Positions 25,017-34,561 are shown, counted from the first letter of the stretch. The stretch is DNA of 64,000 nt from Tellurirhabdus bombi (GCF_021484805.1 NZ_CP090557.1:3050001-3114000), one strand, 5' to 3'. Numbers and translations: made by a program. The notes: generated by a model not told the origin, from the letters alone.

Positions 25017-27134
25017 ATGAAATATGCAATAATTCCAGTGGTTGTTGTGGCGCTGGCCGGACTCGTATCCACGCAAATTGTTCCCGGCGAATCGCCACCT
25101 TCCCGCGAATGGCCTGAATACTTGGGCGGCCCCGACCGGAACCACTATTCGCCACTGGATCAGATCAATATAACCAACGTTAGTCAGTTAAAGGTAGCTT
25201 GGGAATACCATAGCCGCGATTCGGGGCAAGTGCAATGCAATCCCATTATTGTTGGAGGACTGCTCTACGGCGTAACAGCTACGAGCCAGCTTTTTGCCCT
25301 GAACGCAGCCACTGGCCAGGAAAAGTGGCGCTATACCGAAAAGGGAGCGGGTGGCCTGAACACCAACCGGGGCGTGACCTATTGGGCAGATGGCGACGAT
25401 AAACGCATTTTGGTGGCAATCGGTCCCTGGTTGTATGCTATCAACGCCTTGACCGGACAGCCCATTCCGACCTTTGGCGACGGCGGCCGCGTGAGCTTGA
25501 AGGCGGGCCTAGGGCCAACCGCTCAGGATAAAATGGCTATTTCCAACACACCAGGAACGCTTTTTGGCGACTTAATCATCATGCCGCTGCGGCTGTCCGA
25601 AGGAGCTGATGCAGCACCAGGCAATATTCAGGCGTTTAACGTTCGGACGGGAAAATTGGCGTGGTCTTTTCGGACCATCCCGCATCCCGGTGAATATGGC
25701 TATACGACCTGGCCGAAAGAGGTTTACAAAAACACGGAAGTCGGCGGAGCCAACAACTGGGCGGGGATGGCCGTAGATCGACGGCGGGGGATCGTCTACG
25801 TGCCGACCGGGTCGGCGGCGTTCGACTTTTACGGCGGAAATCGGAAAGGACAGAATCTGTTTGCTAACTGTCTACTGGCGCTGGATGCCCGGACGGGAAA
25901 GCGGCTCTGGCATTTTCAGGCGGTGCACCACGACATTTGGGACCGGGATTTTCCGGCACCACCAAACCTGATTACAGTTACTCAAAAGGATCCCGATGGG
26001 CGGCCACGGCGCATCGATGCCGTAGCGCAGGTTACCAAAACGGGGCATGTGTTTGTCTTCGACCGCGTAACGGGAAAGCCGCTGTTTCCCATCGACGAAA
26101 AGCCATTCCCAAAATCAGATTTGCCGGAGGAAATCACCTGGCCCACGCAACCCATTCCCCGAAAGCCCCTTCCCTTTGCGCGTCAAACCATCACGGAAGC
26201 CGATTTGAATCCGTATTCAGAAGCGAAAGATTCGTTGCTGGCCACGTATCGGCGGGCGCGCAAGGGCCTGTTCCAGCCGCTCGGGAAAGTGCCGACATTG
26301 GTGTATCCGGGGCTGGATGGCGGCGCGGAATGGGGCGGTGCGGCGGTCGATCCCGAGGGAATTATGTACGTTAATGCCAACGAAACGGCCTGGCTGCTGA
26401 GTCTGGGCGATACGCCCAAAGCCGATGAACTGGCGCATTTGAGTCCTGGACAGCGGGTTTATACGCTTACCTGCGCTTCCTGTCATGGACCGGAGCGGAG
26501 GGGCAATCCGGCCAGTGGTTTTCCGTCGCTGGTGGACATTGGTCAACGTCGGGATCGAGATTATGTGGCTAAAGTAATCACGACGGGAAAAGGCATGATG
26601 CCCAGCTTTGCCAGCCTGTCCGCCGCTGAAAAACAGGCCTTGATTTCTTTTTTATTCGGGGAAGAAAAGCAGGAAATGGTGGCCGCCGCAACGGCTAAAA
26701 AGCCTTCTCTGCCTTACAAATTCAATGGCTATACCAAATTTCTGGACAGCAAAGGCCAGCCCGGTATTCGCCCACCCTGGGGAACCCTGACGGCCATCGA
26801 CCTTAATACGGGCAATCATCGCTGGCAGATTCCGCTGGGGGAAGTCAAAGAGCTGACTGCCAAGGGAATTGCGCCAACCGGAACGGAAAACTACGGAGGG
26901 CCGGTCATTACGGCGGGTAGTCTGTTATTCATTGCTGCCACCAAAGACGGCATGTTCCGGGCTTTCGATAAAAAGACCGGCAAGCTGCTTTGGCAGGCCG
27001 AACTGCCCGCGTCGGGGTTTGCCACCCCAAGTACGTACGAGGTGGCCGGAAAACAGTACGTGGTAATTGCCTGCGGAGGCACCAAACTAGGAACAAAAAA
27101 AGGCGACAGCTACGTCGCCTTTGCACTTCCGTGA
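25017..27134 (+). CDS. PQQ-dependent dehydrogenase with inserted cytochrome c domain
   Basis: A 705-residue exported quinoprotein. ATG 25017 begins a signal peptide (MKYAIIPVVVVALAGLVS); a TTG 16 codons earlier is possible. The eight-bladed propeller of membrane glucose/alcohol dehydrogenase type starts at WPEYLGGPDRNHYSPLDQIN, with tryptophan-docking repeats such as LFALNAATGQEKWRY and FDKKTGKLLWQAELP and the HHDIWDRDFPAPPNL motif. About residues 470-545 form a class I cytochrome c domain (LTCASCHGPERRG, heme CxxCH; distal Met in GKGMMPSF), inserted before the last blades (GTLTAIDLNTGNHRW, YVVIACGG). Expected role: periplasmic oxidation of a sugar or alcohol with electrons passed to heme and then the respiratory chain. 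PQQ synthesis genes are not in view. Confidence 0.88.
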   Translation: MKYAIIPVVVVALAGLVSTQIVPGESPPSREWPEYLGGPDRNHYSPLDQINITNVSQLKVAWEYHSRDSGQVQCNPIIVGGLLYGVTATSQLFALNAATGQEKWRYTEKGAGGLNTNRGVTYWADGDDKRILVAIGPWLYAINALTGQPIPTFGDGGRVSLKAGLGPTAQDKMAISNTPGTLFGDLIIMPLRLSEGADAAPGNIQAFNVRTGKLAWSFRTIPHPGEYGYTTWPKEVYKNTEVGGANNWAGMAVDRRRGIVYVPTGSAAFDFYGGNRKGQNLFANCLLALDARTGKRLWHFQAVHHDIWDRDFPAPPNLITVTQKDPDGRPRRIDAVAQVTKTGHVFVFDRVTGKPLFPIDEKPFPKSDLPEEITWPTQPIPRKPLPFARQTITEADLNPYSEAKDSLLATYRRARKGLFQPLGKVPTLVYPGLDGGAEWGGAAVDPEGIMYVNANETAWLLSLGDTPKADELAHLSPGQRVYTLTCASCHGPERRGNPASGFPSLVDIGQRRDRDYVAKVITTGKGMMPSFASLSAAEKQALISFLFGEEKQEMVAAATAKKPSLPYKFNGYTKFLDSKGQPGIRPPWGTLTAIDLNTGNHRWQIPLGEVKELTAKGIAPTGTENYGGPVITAGSLLFIAATKDGMFRAFDKKTGKLLWQAELPASGFATPSTYEVAGKQYVVIACGGTKLGTKKGDSYVAFALP
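27099..27122 (+). terminator. hairpin within the last codons of the PQQ dehydrogenase gene
   Basis: AAAGGCGAC (27099-27107), loop AGCTAC, GTCGCCTTT (27114-27122): a perfect 9-bp stem that ends 12 bases before the stop codon end. Only a short T-tract follows, so termination here is uncertain. Confidence 0.35.
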
Positions 27135-27170
27135 TACAAGAATTTGCGTGAGAAGTGGGGTAATCAACGG

Positions 27171-29489
27171 TTACTCCACCACAATTTCATCCATCGCGAT
27201 AGCCGTCGGTTTGCCCGCACGGGGAAGGCCAGCCGGGGCTGGTCCCGCGTTTTTCGCCCTCAGACGAACGTAACGCGCCCGAGCCGTTTTGAAATCGGCA
27301 ACGGCGGGTAAAATGCCCCATTCGCCTTCCAGGTTGTATTTCACGGGCTGCGAAATGGCTTCCTTGTACGTCGCGCCATCCTGCGACAAACCAATCTCTA
27401 CCGTCGAAGGTGGAAAGTCATTGTACGGAATGCGCTTCAGAAAATTAGCCGATACTTTCGTGACGGACCGAACTTCGCCGAGATCAATGACCACTTCCAG
27501 GTCTTCGCCTGTTACGCTCACCCATTCCGCCTTGTTGCGGGGACTTTGCGCTACCTGTCCGTCGGTGAGCCGCTTCCGTTCGGGATCGGTCGCGTCGGCC
27601 AGCGTTCCGGTGTAGGTGTACGGTTTGCCTTTTGCACGGTGGATAAAGAAGGTTTCTTCAAACTTGGTACCCGCCGTGGTGATGGCCTTGATGGTGGTCG
27701 TTTTCTTGAGTGCGATGGGCGAAATGTACTCGGTAGAAGACGTAGAAGGATCTTTCCCGTTGAGCGTGTAGAAAATTTTGCTGTCGGAATCCTGTTTTTC
27801 CAGTCGCACTTGCATTTGTCCTTCGTCCGTAAACTGCGTCACGGCGCGTACGTCCAGAAAACGTTTGGAGTACTTGACGTTCAGGAAAGAGAGGCGTTTG
27901 AGGTGCTCTTTCAGCCGAACGGCGAAATCTTCAAAGTTGCGGGGGCCTTGGGGAATCCAGCCAATTTCGGCCAGGGCCGTCGCGCGTGGGAAAGCCATGT
28001 ACTCAACCTGCTCAGGCGTACGCATGTACTCCGTCCACACATTGCCCTGTACGCCCAGAATGTATTTTTGCTGCTCCGGCGACAGTTCAGCGGGGGTAGG
28101 TTCGTAGCTGTATACTTTTTCGAGCGGCAGGTAACCGCCAGCAGCCAGTGGCTCTTGGGCCGGATTGGCCTGGTAGTAGTCGAGGTAGCAGTAATCCGAA
28201 GGAGTCATGATCACGTTGTGCTTCTGTTTGGCGGCTTCGATGCCGCCCGACGTACCCCGCCAGCTCATAACCGTTGTTGTCGGAGCCGGGCCGCCGCCTT
28301 CCAGAATTTCATCCCAGCCGATGACGGCTTTTCCTTTAGACACGACGAATTTCTCGATGCGCCGGATGAAGTAGCTTTGTAGTTCGTTTTCATTTTTTAG
28401 CCCTAATTTTTTAATTAGTGACTGGCAAAAGGGGCTTTTTTTCCAGGCTTCTTTAGGACATTCGTCGCCGCCAATGTGGATGTATTTACCGGGAAATAAG
28501 GCCATTACTTCGGTCAGGACATTCTGCAAAAACGTAAACGTCGGTTCTGTTGGACAGAAGACATCCTCGAAAATACCCCAGCGCGTGGCTACGTCGTACT
28601 TTTTGGCCGGATCGCAGGACAATTCGGGGTAGGCTGCCAGCGCCGCCAGCGCGTGGCCGGGCAGTTCAATTTCTGGAATGATGGTTACGTGCCGGGCAGC
28701 GGCGTAGCGAACCACGTCCCGAATTTGCTCCTGGGTATAAAAACCACCGTATTCGATTCCGTCGAATTTGGCCGGGTAATTCTCCGCATTGTGTCCCAGC
28801 ACCGTTTCGCGGCGTTTCGAGCCAATTTGCGTGAGTTTAGGGTATTTTTTGATTTCGATCCGCCAGCCCTGGTCTTCGGTCAAGTGCCAGTGAAACGTGT
28901 TCATTTTGTGCAGCGCAATCAGATCAATGTATTTCTTGATGAACGAAACCGGCATGAAATGACGACCCACGTCCAGATGGAGGCCTCGGTAGGCATAGCG
29001 GGGACGGTCGAGGATATCGCAGGCGGGCATCGACCACGAAACGTTCTCTACTTTTTTAGGGCTAAACGCTTCGGTGGGTAACAATTGCAAGAGCGTCTGT
29101 ACCGCGTAAAAAAAACCTTTAGGCGCTTCGGCTTCTACCACCACGCTGTTCGGCGAGACTTTCAGCAGGTAGCCTTCAGGACCGCATTTCCCGCCTTTGT
29201 GGGGATTAAAAAAAATATGTTTTCCCTTGGCTAAAGCCGGGGTAAGAGACGCTACCGACAAGGGCAAACCGCTGGCTGTTTTCAACTGAGTGGCCAACAA
29301 TTGAGCGGCGGCCTGCGCTCCGGCATTTTTCGGTGCCACAACCAGACGGGTTGTCGTGGTTAAGGCAAAGCGCCCATCCTTACCATTGAATCGGGCCGGG
29401 AAAGGAAGAAGATTATACGTGTTATCCGACTGGGCAAAAAGGGAAATGGAAAGGCAAAAACAAAGAAAAAAAAGGATAGACCGTTTCAT
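27171..29489 (-). CDS. beta-N-acetylhexosaminidase, GH20, with C-terminal carbohydrate-binding modules
   Basis: A 772-residue exported enzyme; ATG 29489 begins the signal peptide MKRSILFFLCFCLSISLFAQ. Residues about 25-150 are the GH20b N-terminal domain, about 155-500 the catalytic barrel: RGLHLDVGRHFMPVSFIKKYID, HWHLTEDQGWRIEIK, IIPEIELPGHALA and YIHIGGDECPKEAW, the last holding the Asp-Glu pair of substrate-assisted catalysis. A chitobiase-type C-terminal domain (FYTLNGKDPSTSSTEY) and an F5/8 type C-like module (VVIDLGEVRSVTKVSANF) follow. It removes terminal beta-GlcNAc or GalNAc from glycans in the periplasm or outside. With GH109 and a GHMP kinase nearby it suggests amino-sugar glycan use. 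Confidence 0.93.
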   Translation of the reverse strand: MKRSILFFLCFCLSISLFAQSDNTYNLLPFPARFNGKDGRFALTTTTRLVVAPKNAGAQAAAQLLATQLKTASGLPLSVASLTPALAKGKHIFFNPHKGGKCGPEGYLLKVSPNSVVVEAEAPKGFFYAVQTLLQLLPTEAFSPKKVENVSWSMPACDILDRPRYAYRGLHLDVGRHFMPVSFIKKYIDLIALHKMNTFHWHLTEDQGWRIEIKKYPKLTQIGSKRRETVLGHNAENYPAKFDGIEYGGFYTQEQIRDVVRYAAARHVTIIPEIELPGHALAALAAYPELSCDPAKKYDVATRWGIFEDVFCPTEPTFTFLQNVLTEVMALFPGKYIHIGGDECPKEAWKKSPFCQSLIKKLGLKNENELQSYFIRRIEKFVVSKGKAVIGWDEILEGGGPAPTTTVMSWRGTSGGIEAAKQKHNVIMTPSDYCYLDYYQANPAQEPLAAGGYLPLEKVYSYEPTPAELSPEQQKYILGVQGNVWTEYMRTPEQVEYMAFPRATALAEIGWIPQGPRNFEDFAVRLKEHLKRLSFLNVKYSKRFLDVRAVTQFTDEGQMQVRLEKQDSDSKIFYTLNGKDPSTSSTEYISPIALKKTTTIKAITTAGTKFEETFFIHRAKGKPYTYTGTLADATDPERKRLTDGQVAQSPRNKAEWVSVTGEDLEVVIDLGEVRSVTKVSANFLKRIPYNDFPPSTVEIGLSQDGATYKEAISQPVKYNLEGEWGILPAVADFKTARARYVRLRAKNAGPAPAGLPRAGKPTAIAMDEIVVE

Positions 29490-29714
29490 GAATCTCGCTT
29501 CAGGGACTGGGTAATGACGATAAAGGTAAACGCTAATTTCGTTAAATGGGCGCATAACAATCAACGTCCTAGTTTAAGGTTACGTCATATAGTTGACCAA
29601 ATTGTAGGAAAAATTAGGCGGAGAAAGGAAAAAACGAAACCTGCGCGCTTTTATAGGTGATCGCTGCCATGTTTAGCCGAGTATCGTCAAGCTAGCCCCA
29701 ACCCTAAAGAAGTA

Positions 29715-31811
29715 ATGAACAAATTCGCTGCCTTTTGCCTTAGCTTGCTCTTCTTTCTAAGTGGGGCTTTTGTTTTTGCCGAGACAATCTATGTTTCGCC
29801 CACCGGCAATGACGCCAATCCGGGAACCTTAAAAAAGCCCCTGGCTTCGTTGCAGGGCGCGCGCGATAAAGTGCGTTCGCTGCGACAAGGAAATACCAAG
29901 GCAAAAGCAATGAAAGTAGTGGTGCTAGGAGGCGATTATTTCATGACGGAACCGTTGCGGCTAAGCGCGGAGGACGGTGGCACGGCTGAAGCTCCCATTG
30001 TTTATACTGCCCGGAAAGGCGACCACCCGGTTTTTTACGGGGGCTTTCCAATCAGTGAATTTGAAAAAGTGAATGATAGCCTTTGGAAAGCGTCGGTGCC
30101 GGGCGGGCAGACCTTTGAGCAATTGTTTGTCAATGGGCAGCGGGCGATTCGAGCGCAATATCCAAATCAGGGCTTCTATCAGCCAAAAGCCATTTCCGAA
30201 ACAGCTATTCGACAGGGTGAAGGACGAGTGGCCGACTCGGCTACCCAAAAGATTAGTTTGCATCCAGAGCAGGTATCTTTGCTGGCTAAACTGTCCCGAA
30301 AAGAGATTGATGAGGCTGTTTTTACGTTTTACCATAATTGGGATAACACCCGAAAAAGACCTCTTCGTTTTAGCGTCCAGGATTCGGCTGTTTACATCAC
30401 TGGCCACGGAATGAAGCCCTGGAACAAGCTAACACCCAACACCCTTTTCACGATTGAAAACGTGAAATCCGCCTTGGACGCGCCTGGCGAGTGGTATCTG
30501 GACAAGGCAGGTGTTTTGTTTTATCATCCCCGGCCCGGCGAATCGCTGGCGAATGTAAGCTGCTTTGCGCCGTATCTTGAGCAATTTCTAATTATCCAGG
30601 GAACAGAGAGCCAACGCGTTGAAAACCTGATTTTCGAGAATCTTTCCTTCCAGATTTCGGGCTATAGCATGCCGCCTACCGGCAATGAACCCATGCAGGC
30701 CGCCGCTGCCATTGAGGCGACGATTATGGTTGATTACGCCAGTCAAATTCAGTTTGTGAACTGCGAAATTGCGCATACTGGTTCCAATGGAATCTGGTTT
30801 AGAAACGCCTGTTCGGAGGGGAAAGTGGAACACTGCTACCTACACGATCTAGGAGCGGGGGCGGTGAAAATCGGCCCGATTCAAGCGCCTAAACAAGAGG
30901 TTAACCTGACGAAAAACATCACGGTGAACAACAATATTTTCCACTCGGGAGGGCATGTCCTTCCCTGCGCCGTAGCCTTAATTATTTTCAATGCGAGTGA
31001 TAACATATTGACCCATAATGACATTGGTGACTTTCGGTATTCAGGAATCTCAGTAGGGTGGGTATGGGGGTATGGCTCCAGCCCGACTAAGCGGAATAAA
31101 ATTGAGTTCAACCACATACACCATCTGGGGTGGGGTGTTCTGAGCGATATGGGCGGTGTTTATACGCTGGGCTTATCAGAGGGTACTTCCGTGAGCAATA
31201 ACCTGATTCATCATATTTATTCGTATACCTACGGTGGCTGGGGACTTTACACGGACGAGGGATCGACGGGGATTACAATGGAAAATAATCTGGTTTATGC
31301 CTGTAAAAGCTCCGGATTTCACCAGCATTACGGCAAAAACAACGTGATTCGTAATAACATTTTTGCCAACCAGCTTCGGGCTCAATTGGAAGCAACGCGG
31401 GTAGAAGACCACAACTCGTTTACCTTTACGAATAACATTATTTATTACGGCAAAGGTTTTTTGGTGGGCAATCGCTGGGATAAGGTCAATTTTACAGCGG
31501 ATTATAATTGTTACTGGAATACCAGCGGTTTGACCAATAAAGTGGCAAAAATGTCGTTCGAGGAATGGCAAGCGAGTGGAAAAGATAAAAACTCCGTGAT
31601 CGCGGATCCAACGTTTGTGGATCCGGCCCATTTTGATTTTCAACCTAAAAATCACTCCGTCTTGAAAGCTATAAATTTCAAGCCGTTCAACTACGAGAAG
31701 GCGGGGGTCTACGGAAACCGCGACTGGAAAGACAAAGCTCTTTTTGATCCGGTTCTCGCGCAAAAATTTGACCAAACCGTGGCAGAACTGGAAGAAAAAG
31801 CGGCTAAGTGA
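29715..31811 (+). CDS. right-handed parallel beta-helix exported protein
   Basis: A 698-residue protein with signal peptide MNKFAAFCLSLLFFLSGAFVFA. TIYVSPTGNDANPGTLKKPLASLQGARDKV is the DUF1565-like N-terminal start of polysaccharide-active beta-helix proteins. From about residue 290 a series of Asn-rich turns follows (ENLIFENLSFQI, QFVNCEIAHTGSNGIWFRN, HNDIGDFRYSGISVGW, NNLVYACKSSGFHQHYG), each a rung of a right-handed parallel beta-helix with SGI/NGI turns. Such proteins are lyases or hydrolases of polysaccharides (pectate lyase, GH28, GH110/120 types); I cannot assign a catalytic class. It is transcribed away from GH20 and converges on the GHMP kinase, with only six bases between stops. 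Confidence 0.8.
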   Translation: MNKFAAFCLSLLFFLSGAFVFAETIYVSPTGNDANPGTLKKPLASLQGARDKVRSLRQGNTKAKAMKVVVLGGDYFMTEPLRLSAEDGGTAEAPIVYTARKGDHPVFYGGFPISEFEKVNDSLWKASVPGGQTFEQLFVNGQRAIRAQYPNQGFYQPKAISETAIRQGEGRVADSATQKISLHPEQVSLLAKLSRKEIDEAVFTFYHNWDNTRKRPLRFSVQDSAVYITGHGMKPWNKLTPNTLFTIENVKSALDAPGEWYLDKAGVLFYHPRPGESLANVSCFAPYLEQFLIIQGTESQRVENLIFENLSFQISGYSMPPTGNEPMQAAAAIEATIMVDYASQIQFVNCEIAHTGSNGIWFRNACSEGKVEHCYLHDLGAGAVKIGPIQAPKQEVNLTKNITVNNNIFHSGGHVLPCAVALIIFNASDNILTHNDIGDFRYSGISVGWVWGYGSSPTKRNKIEFNHIHHLGWGVLSDMGGVYTLGLSEGTSVSNNLIHHIYSYTYGGWGLYTDEGSTGITMENNLVYACKSSGFHQHYGKNNVIRNNIFANQLRAQLEATRVEDHNSFTFTNNIIYYGKGFLVGNRWDKVNFTADYNCYWNTSGLTNKVAKMSFEEWQASGKDKNSVIADPTFVDPAHFDFQPKNHSVLKAINFKPFNYEKAGVYGNRDWKDKALFDPVLAQKFDQTVAELEEKAAK

Positions 31812-31816
31812 GCCGC
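31800..31816. terminator. short hairpin over convergent stop codons
   Basis: GCGGCT (31800-31805), loop AAGTG, AGCCGC (31811-31816), with A-run before and TTAA after. It overlaps the stop of the beta-helix gene and reaches within two bases of the GHMP kinase stop. Confidence 0.4.
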
Positions 31817-31817
31817 C

Positions 31818-32948
31818 TTAACTAATTAATCCGGGTACTGTGTTCGAGTGCATAATCGTTCCCTGATCGACCCAGATGATATAGGCTTTGCCGCCCGCCC
31901 GTTCGATGGCTTCGGCAACCACCTCTGGATTTTCGGGAGCGTAGGCGAACATACAGCCACCACCGCCGGAACCGTTGATTTTGCCGCCGTAGGCACCAGC
32001 CCGGAGCGCTTCGTCGATCATGCGGTCAATTTTAGGCGTAGAAACCAGCTTGGCATCCCGAAGGCTGGTCTGGTGGGTGTTAAGCAGATTGCCCAAGGAA
32101 TGGTGATCGATGCGCCCTTGCCGGAACATGGCCAGCGCCTCCCGCAGAACATCCCGGTCGGAGAGGTTGCCTTTGAAGAGCGAAAACTCCGCCTGGGTTA
32201 GCAAATGCTGATACGTATCTGCCGCATTCTGGGGAAACGTGTGGAGCGAAAAGGAAGGGTCGAACTGGCTGATCTTATTCATGGCCTGCAACATGCCCAG
32301 TTTGACGTGTTTTAGAACCCCGATGGTATCTTTCGGTTCGAGCGAGTCGCCCAATACGAAAGCCCCTAGCTTCGGCTGAAACGTTTCGACATGGATAGTA
32401 GGTTTCGATTCCAGATAAATAACACCGCCTACCGCCGTTGCGTAGTGGTCCATCATGCCGCCTGGCTCACCAAATTCCAGAACTTCAGCTTTATAGGCCA
32501 GCTCCGCCAGCCTTTTGGGTGTCAGTTCCTGAGGCTCATCGGCCAATTGCGCTAAAACATTCAGCCAGGTAATTAGCAACGCCGACGAGCTGGAAGTCCC
32601 GGCATTGATTGGAATATTTCCGCTTACCTCGCCTTTAATCCCATTTGAAAAGCGGAACCCTTCCCGAAAAAGTACATTGATTGCACTGCGAAAATAGTCG
32701 CGCTCGTGTTGGTAAGGCAGGGGGAGAGGCGTCAGCGGAAAGCGTTCTTTGGCGTCAATATCCGGTAAAAGCAGCCGTACTTCGGGCGTTGTAATTGGCT
32801 CGGCAACAATCGAAATGCGACGCGATATCGCAGCGGCAATAACCGGCAGACCCAGGTAATCCTGATGTTCACCAAAAAGGCAGATGCGGCCAGGCGTGGA
32901 AATCGATACCGGGAAATGAGGCGAAAAGGTGGAATTCATTGGTTTCAT
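31818..32948 (-). CDS. GHMP sugar kinase
   Basis: About 376 residues from the ATG at 32948 (MKPMNST; another ATG at 32939). An earlier start at 32972 would fall inside the inverted repeat at 32957-33009 and is unlikely. Motifs: STPGRICLFGEHQDYLGLPVIAAAI (the galactokinase-like sugar motif), NAGTSSSSALLITWL (the ATP-binding PxxxGLSSS-type motif) and KINGSGGGGCMFAYAP (C-terminal motif 3). Members phosphorylate galactose, N-acetylgalactosamine, fucose, heptose or mevalonate. Next to a GH109 alpha-N-acetylgalactosaminidase-like gene on the same strand, a kinase for galactose or GalNAc is a reasonable guess only. Confidence 0.85.
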   Translation of the reverse strand: MKPMNSTFSPHFPVSISTPGRICLFGEHQDYLGLPVIAAAISRRISIVAEPITTPEVRLLLPDIDAKERFPLTPLPLPYQHERDYFRSAINVLFREGFRFSNGIKGEVSGNIPINAGTSSSSALLITWLNVLAQLADEPQELTPKRLAELAYKAEVLEFGEPGGMMDHYATAVGGVIYLESKPTIHVETFQPKLGAFVLGDSLEPKDTIGVLKHVKLGMLQAMNKISQFDPSFSLHTFPQNAADTYQHLLTQAEFSLFKGNLSDRDVLREALAMFRQGRIDHHSLGNLLNTHQTSLRDAKLVSTPKIDRMIDEALRAGAYGGKINGSGGGGCMFAYAPENPEVVAEAIERAGGKAYIIWVDQGTIMHSNTVPGLIS

Positions 32949-32956
32949 TTTTAGCG

Positions 32957-33009
32957 CAGCAATAGGTGCCAACGCCGCTGGTTTCGCGAAGAGTTGGCAC
33001 CTATTGCTG
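32957..33009 (-). repeat. 17-bp perfect inverted repeat between GH109 and GHMP kinase genes
   Basis: CAGCAATAGGTGCCAAC (32957-32973) and its exact complement (32993-33009) with a 19-base loop. It begins nine bases from the kinase ATG. Read leftward it is followed by CGCTAAAAATG, so no T-run: more likely an mRNA-stabilising or attenuating hairpin, or a small repeat element, than a strong terminator. Confidence 0.6.
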
Positions 33010-33032
33010 TCTGAACATATTGTTGAGTCTAA

Positions 33033-34406
33033 TTAATACACGTCATTCAGGGCGAAAATTGGCTTGTTGGTTTTCCACTTGCCCCGCGTGAAATCCGGTA
33101 TCTCGACAGGCTTACTCCCCTCAGCAATACTTTTCTCCGATAACGGACTTATGGCGCTCCAAACAGCGGCGTCGTATACGTCAATGGGCGGAGCCACTTG
33201 CTGTTTAATGGATTCGATAAAGGCGCGCAGTACGAAGAAGTCAATACCACCGTGGCCGGCATTCTGCGCGGTTTGGGCGTGTTGTTTCCAGAGTGGGTGG
33301 TCGTATTTTTCCTGATAGGCCGTAAACGGTTCCCATTGGTGCGGCTTAGGACTAACGCCTTCGAGATAAATAGTATGCCCATCGTCCATCCAGATGCCTT
33401 GCGTGCCTTGCGCCCGGAAACCAAGCGAATAGGGGCGGGGCGAGTTGGTGTCGTGCATAATGACGATATTCTCGCCATTGGCGCACTGAATCATGGTGGT
33501 TACTACGTCACCCAATTTAAAATTCACCTTCGCATTCGGGTGGTTGGGGCCGCCTTTGTCCACTACGTACTTATGCAGGCCGCGCGATTGGGTAGCCATG
33601 GAAGTAAGGTGCATAAAACGATTACCCCGGTTGATGTTTAGCCAGTGAGCAACGGGCCCCAGGCCGTGAGTTGGGTATAAATCGCCGTTGCGATCCACGG
33701 AGTGCTGCGTCCGCCAGCGGGCTTCGGAATAGCCTTTTTCGCCAAATTCGGCGCCAACGCCACCAATGGATTTTCCGTCGTTAAACTTAATGTTTCGTAG
33801 GTCGTGCTGGTAGCCACAATGCGCGTAAGTCATCTCGCCAAACAAACCCTGACGAATCATGTTCAGGACGGCCATCACGTCGCGGCGATAGCAGACATTT
33901 TCCAGAATCATGCAGTGCGAACCCGTTTTTTCAAACGTATTCACCAAATCCCACGACTCCTTCAGGGTCACGGTCGCCGATACTTCGAGGCCCGCGTATT
34001 TGCCCGCCTTCATGGTGGCAACGGCCATTGGAACGTGCCATTCCCAGGGCGTTGCGATAACCACGCCGTCGATATCATCGCGTTTGAGCATGTCCAGAAA
34101 CGCTTCGTCGCCTTTGGTGTAAGCTACCGGAGCCGGGCGGCCTTTTTTCGCAATTAGGGCATTGGTACGGCTGATGGCTTCCGGATCAGGATCGCAAATG
34201 GCCGTAATAACAACATCATCCCGGTAAAGTGCCTGTTGAACATGGCCACGTCCCCGTGCCCCAACGCCAATAAAAGCCAGCCGAACTTTCGCTAGGGCGG
34301 AGGGTGTCTGGGCGTTGGCAGACTCAAATAAGGAAGGTAAAAGCGGTACGGCAGCCGTGCTCAGGGCGGCAGTACGCAGGAAGGTTCTGCGGGATGAGAT
34401 AGACAT
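33033..34406 (-). CDS. GH109-type (Gfo/Idh/MocA fold) alpha-N-acetylgalactosaminidase-like protein
   Basis: A 457-residue protein with a twin-arginine signal (SSRRTFLRTAALSTAAVP), so exported folded with its cofactor. VRLAFIGVGARGRGHVQ is the NAD-binding Rossmann motif. The sequence follows the GH109 family rather than ordinary oxidoreductases: EVSATVTLKESWDLVN, CMILENVCYRRDVMAVLNMI, GLFGEMTYAHCGYQHDLR and GDLYPTHGLGPVAHWLNINRGNRF, the last containing the conserved His. GH109 enzymes cleave alpha-GalNAc by an NAD-dependent redox elimination mechanism. The gene lies upstream of the GHMP kinase, probably in one operon, and is divergent from a LacI-type regulator with two operators in between. 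Confidence 0.85.
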   Translation of the reverse strand: MSISSRRTFLRTAALSTAAVPLLPSLFESANAQTPSALAKVRLAFIGVGARGRGHVQQALYRDDVVITAICDPDPEAISRTNALIAKKGRPAPVAYTKGDEAFLDMLKRDDIDGVVIATPWEWHVPMAVATMKAGKYAGLEVSATVTLKESWDLVNTFEKTGSHCMILENVCYRRDVMAVLNMIRQGLFGEMTYAHCGYQHDLRNIKFNDGKSIGGVGAEFGEKGYSEARWRTQHSVDRNGDLYPTHGLGPVAHWLNINRGNRFMHLTSMATQSRGLHKYVVDKGGPNHPNAKVNFKLGDVVTTMIQCANGENIVIMHDTNSPRPYSLGFRAQGTQGIWMDDGHTIYLEGVSPKPHQWEPFTAYQEKYDHPLWKQHAQTAQNAGHGGIDFFVLRAFIESIKQQVAPPIDVYDAAVWSAISPLSEKSIAEGSKPVEIPDFTRGKWKTNKPIFALNDVY

Positions 34407-34539
34407 GATGAGTTAAGGACGGATGCCGCCTTAAAAAGGCTTTTTTTAACTGAATAGGATACCGAAATTTGGCGAAAAAGAAGCGCGAAAGCAATAGCGT
34501 ATTCAATTATATAAATCATAGTTCATGTAACTTTGGCGT

Positions 34540-34555
34540 GAACAAACGTTTGTTC
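34540..34555. promoter_or_regulatory. LacI-type operator 1
   Basis: GAACAAACGTTTGTTC, a perfect 16-base palindrome with the central CG typical of LacI/GalR family sites. A TAACTTTG element (34528-34535, rightward) lies immediately before it, so binding would cover the start of the regulator's own transcript. Confidence 0.8.
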
Positions 34556-34561
34556 TTGGTT

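Noticed and set aside
27546-28382. Rightward open frame of 278 codons inside the GH20 gene
   Set aside because: Antisense to a clear GH20 coding sequence with catalytic motifs; no motifs of its own.
31176-31775. Leftward open frame of 199 codons within the beta-helix gene
   Set aside because: Shadow frame; the rightward protein has signal peptide and repeat pattern.
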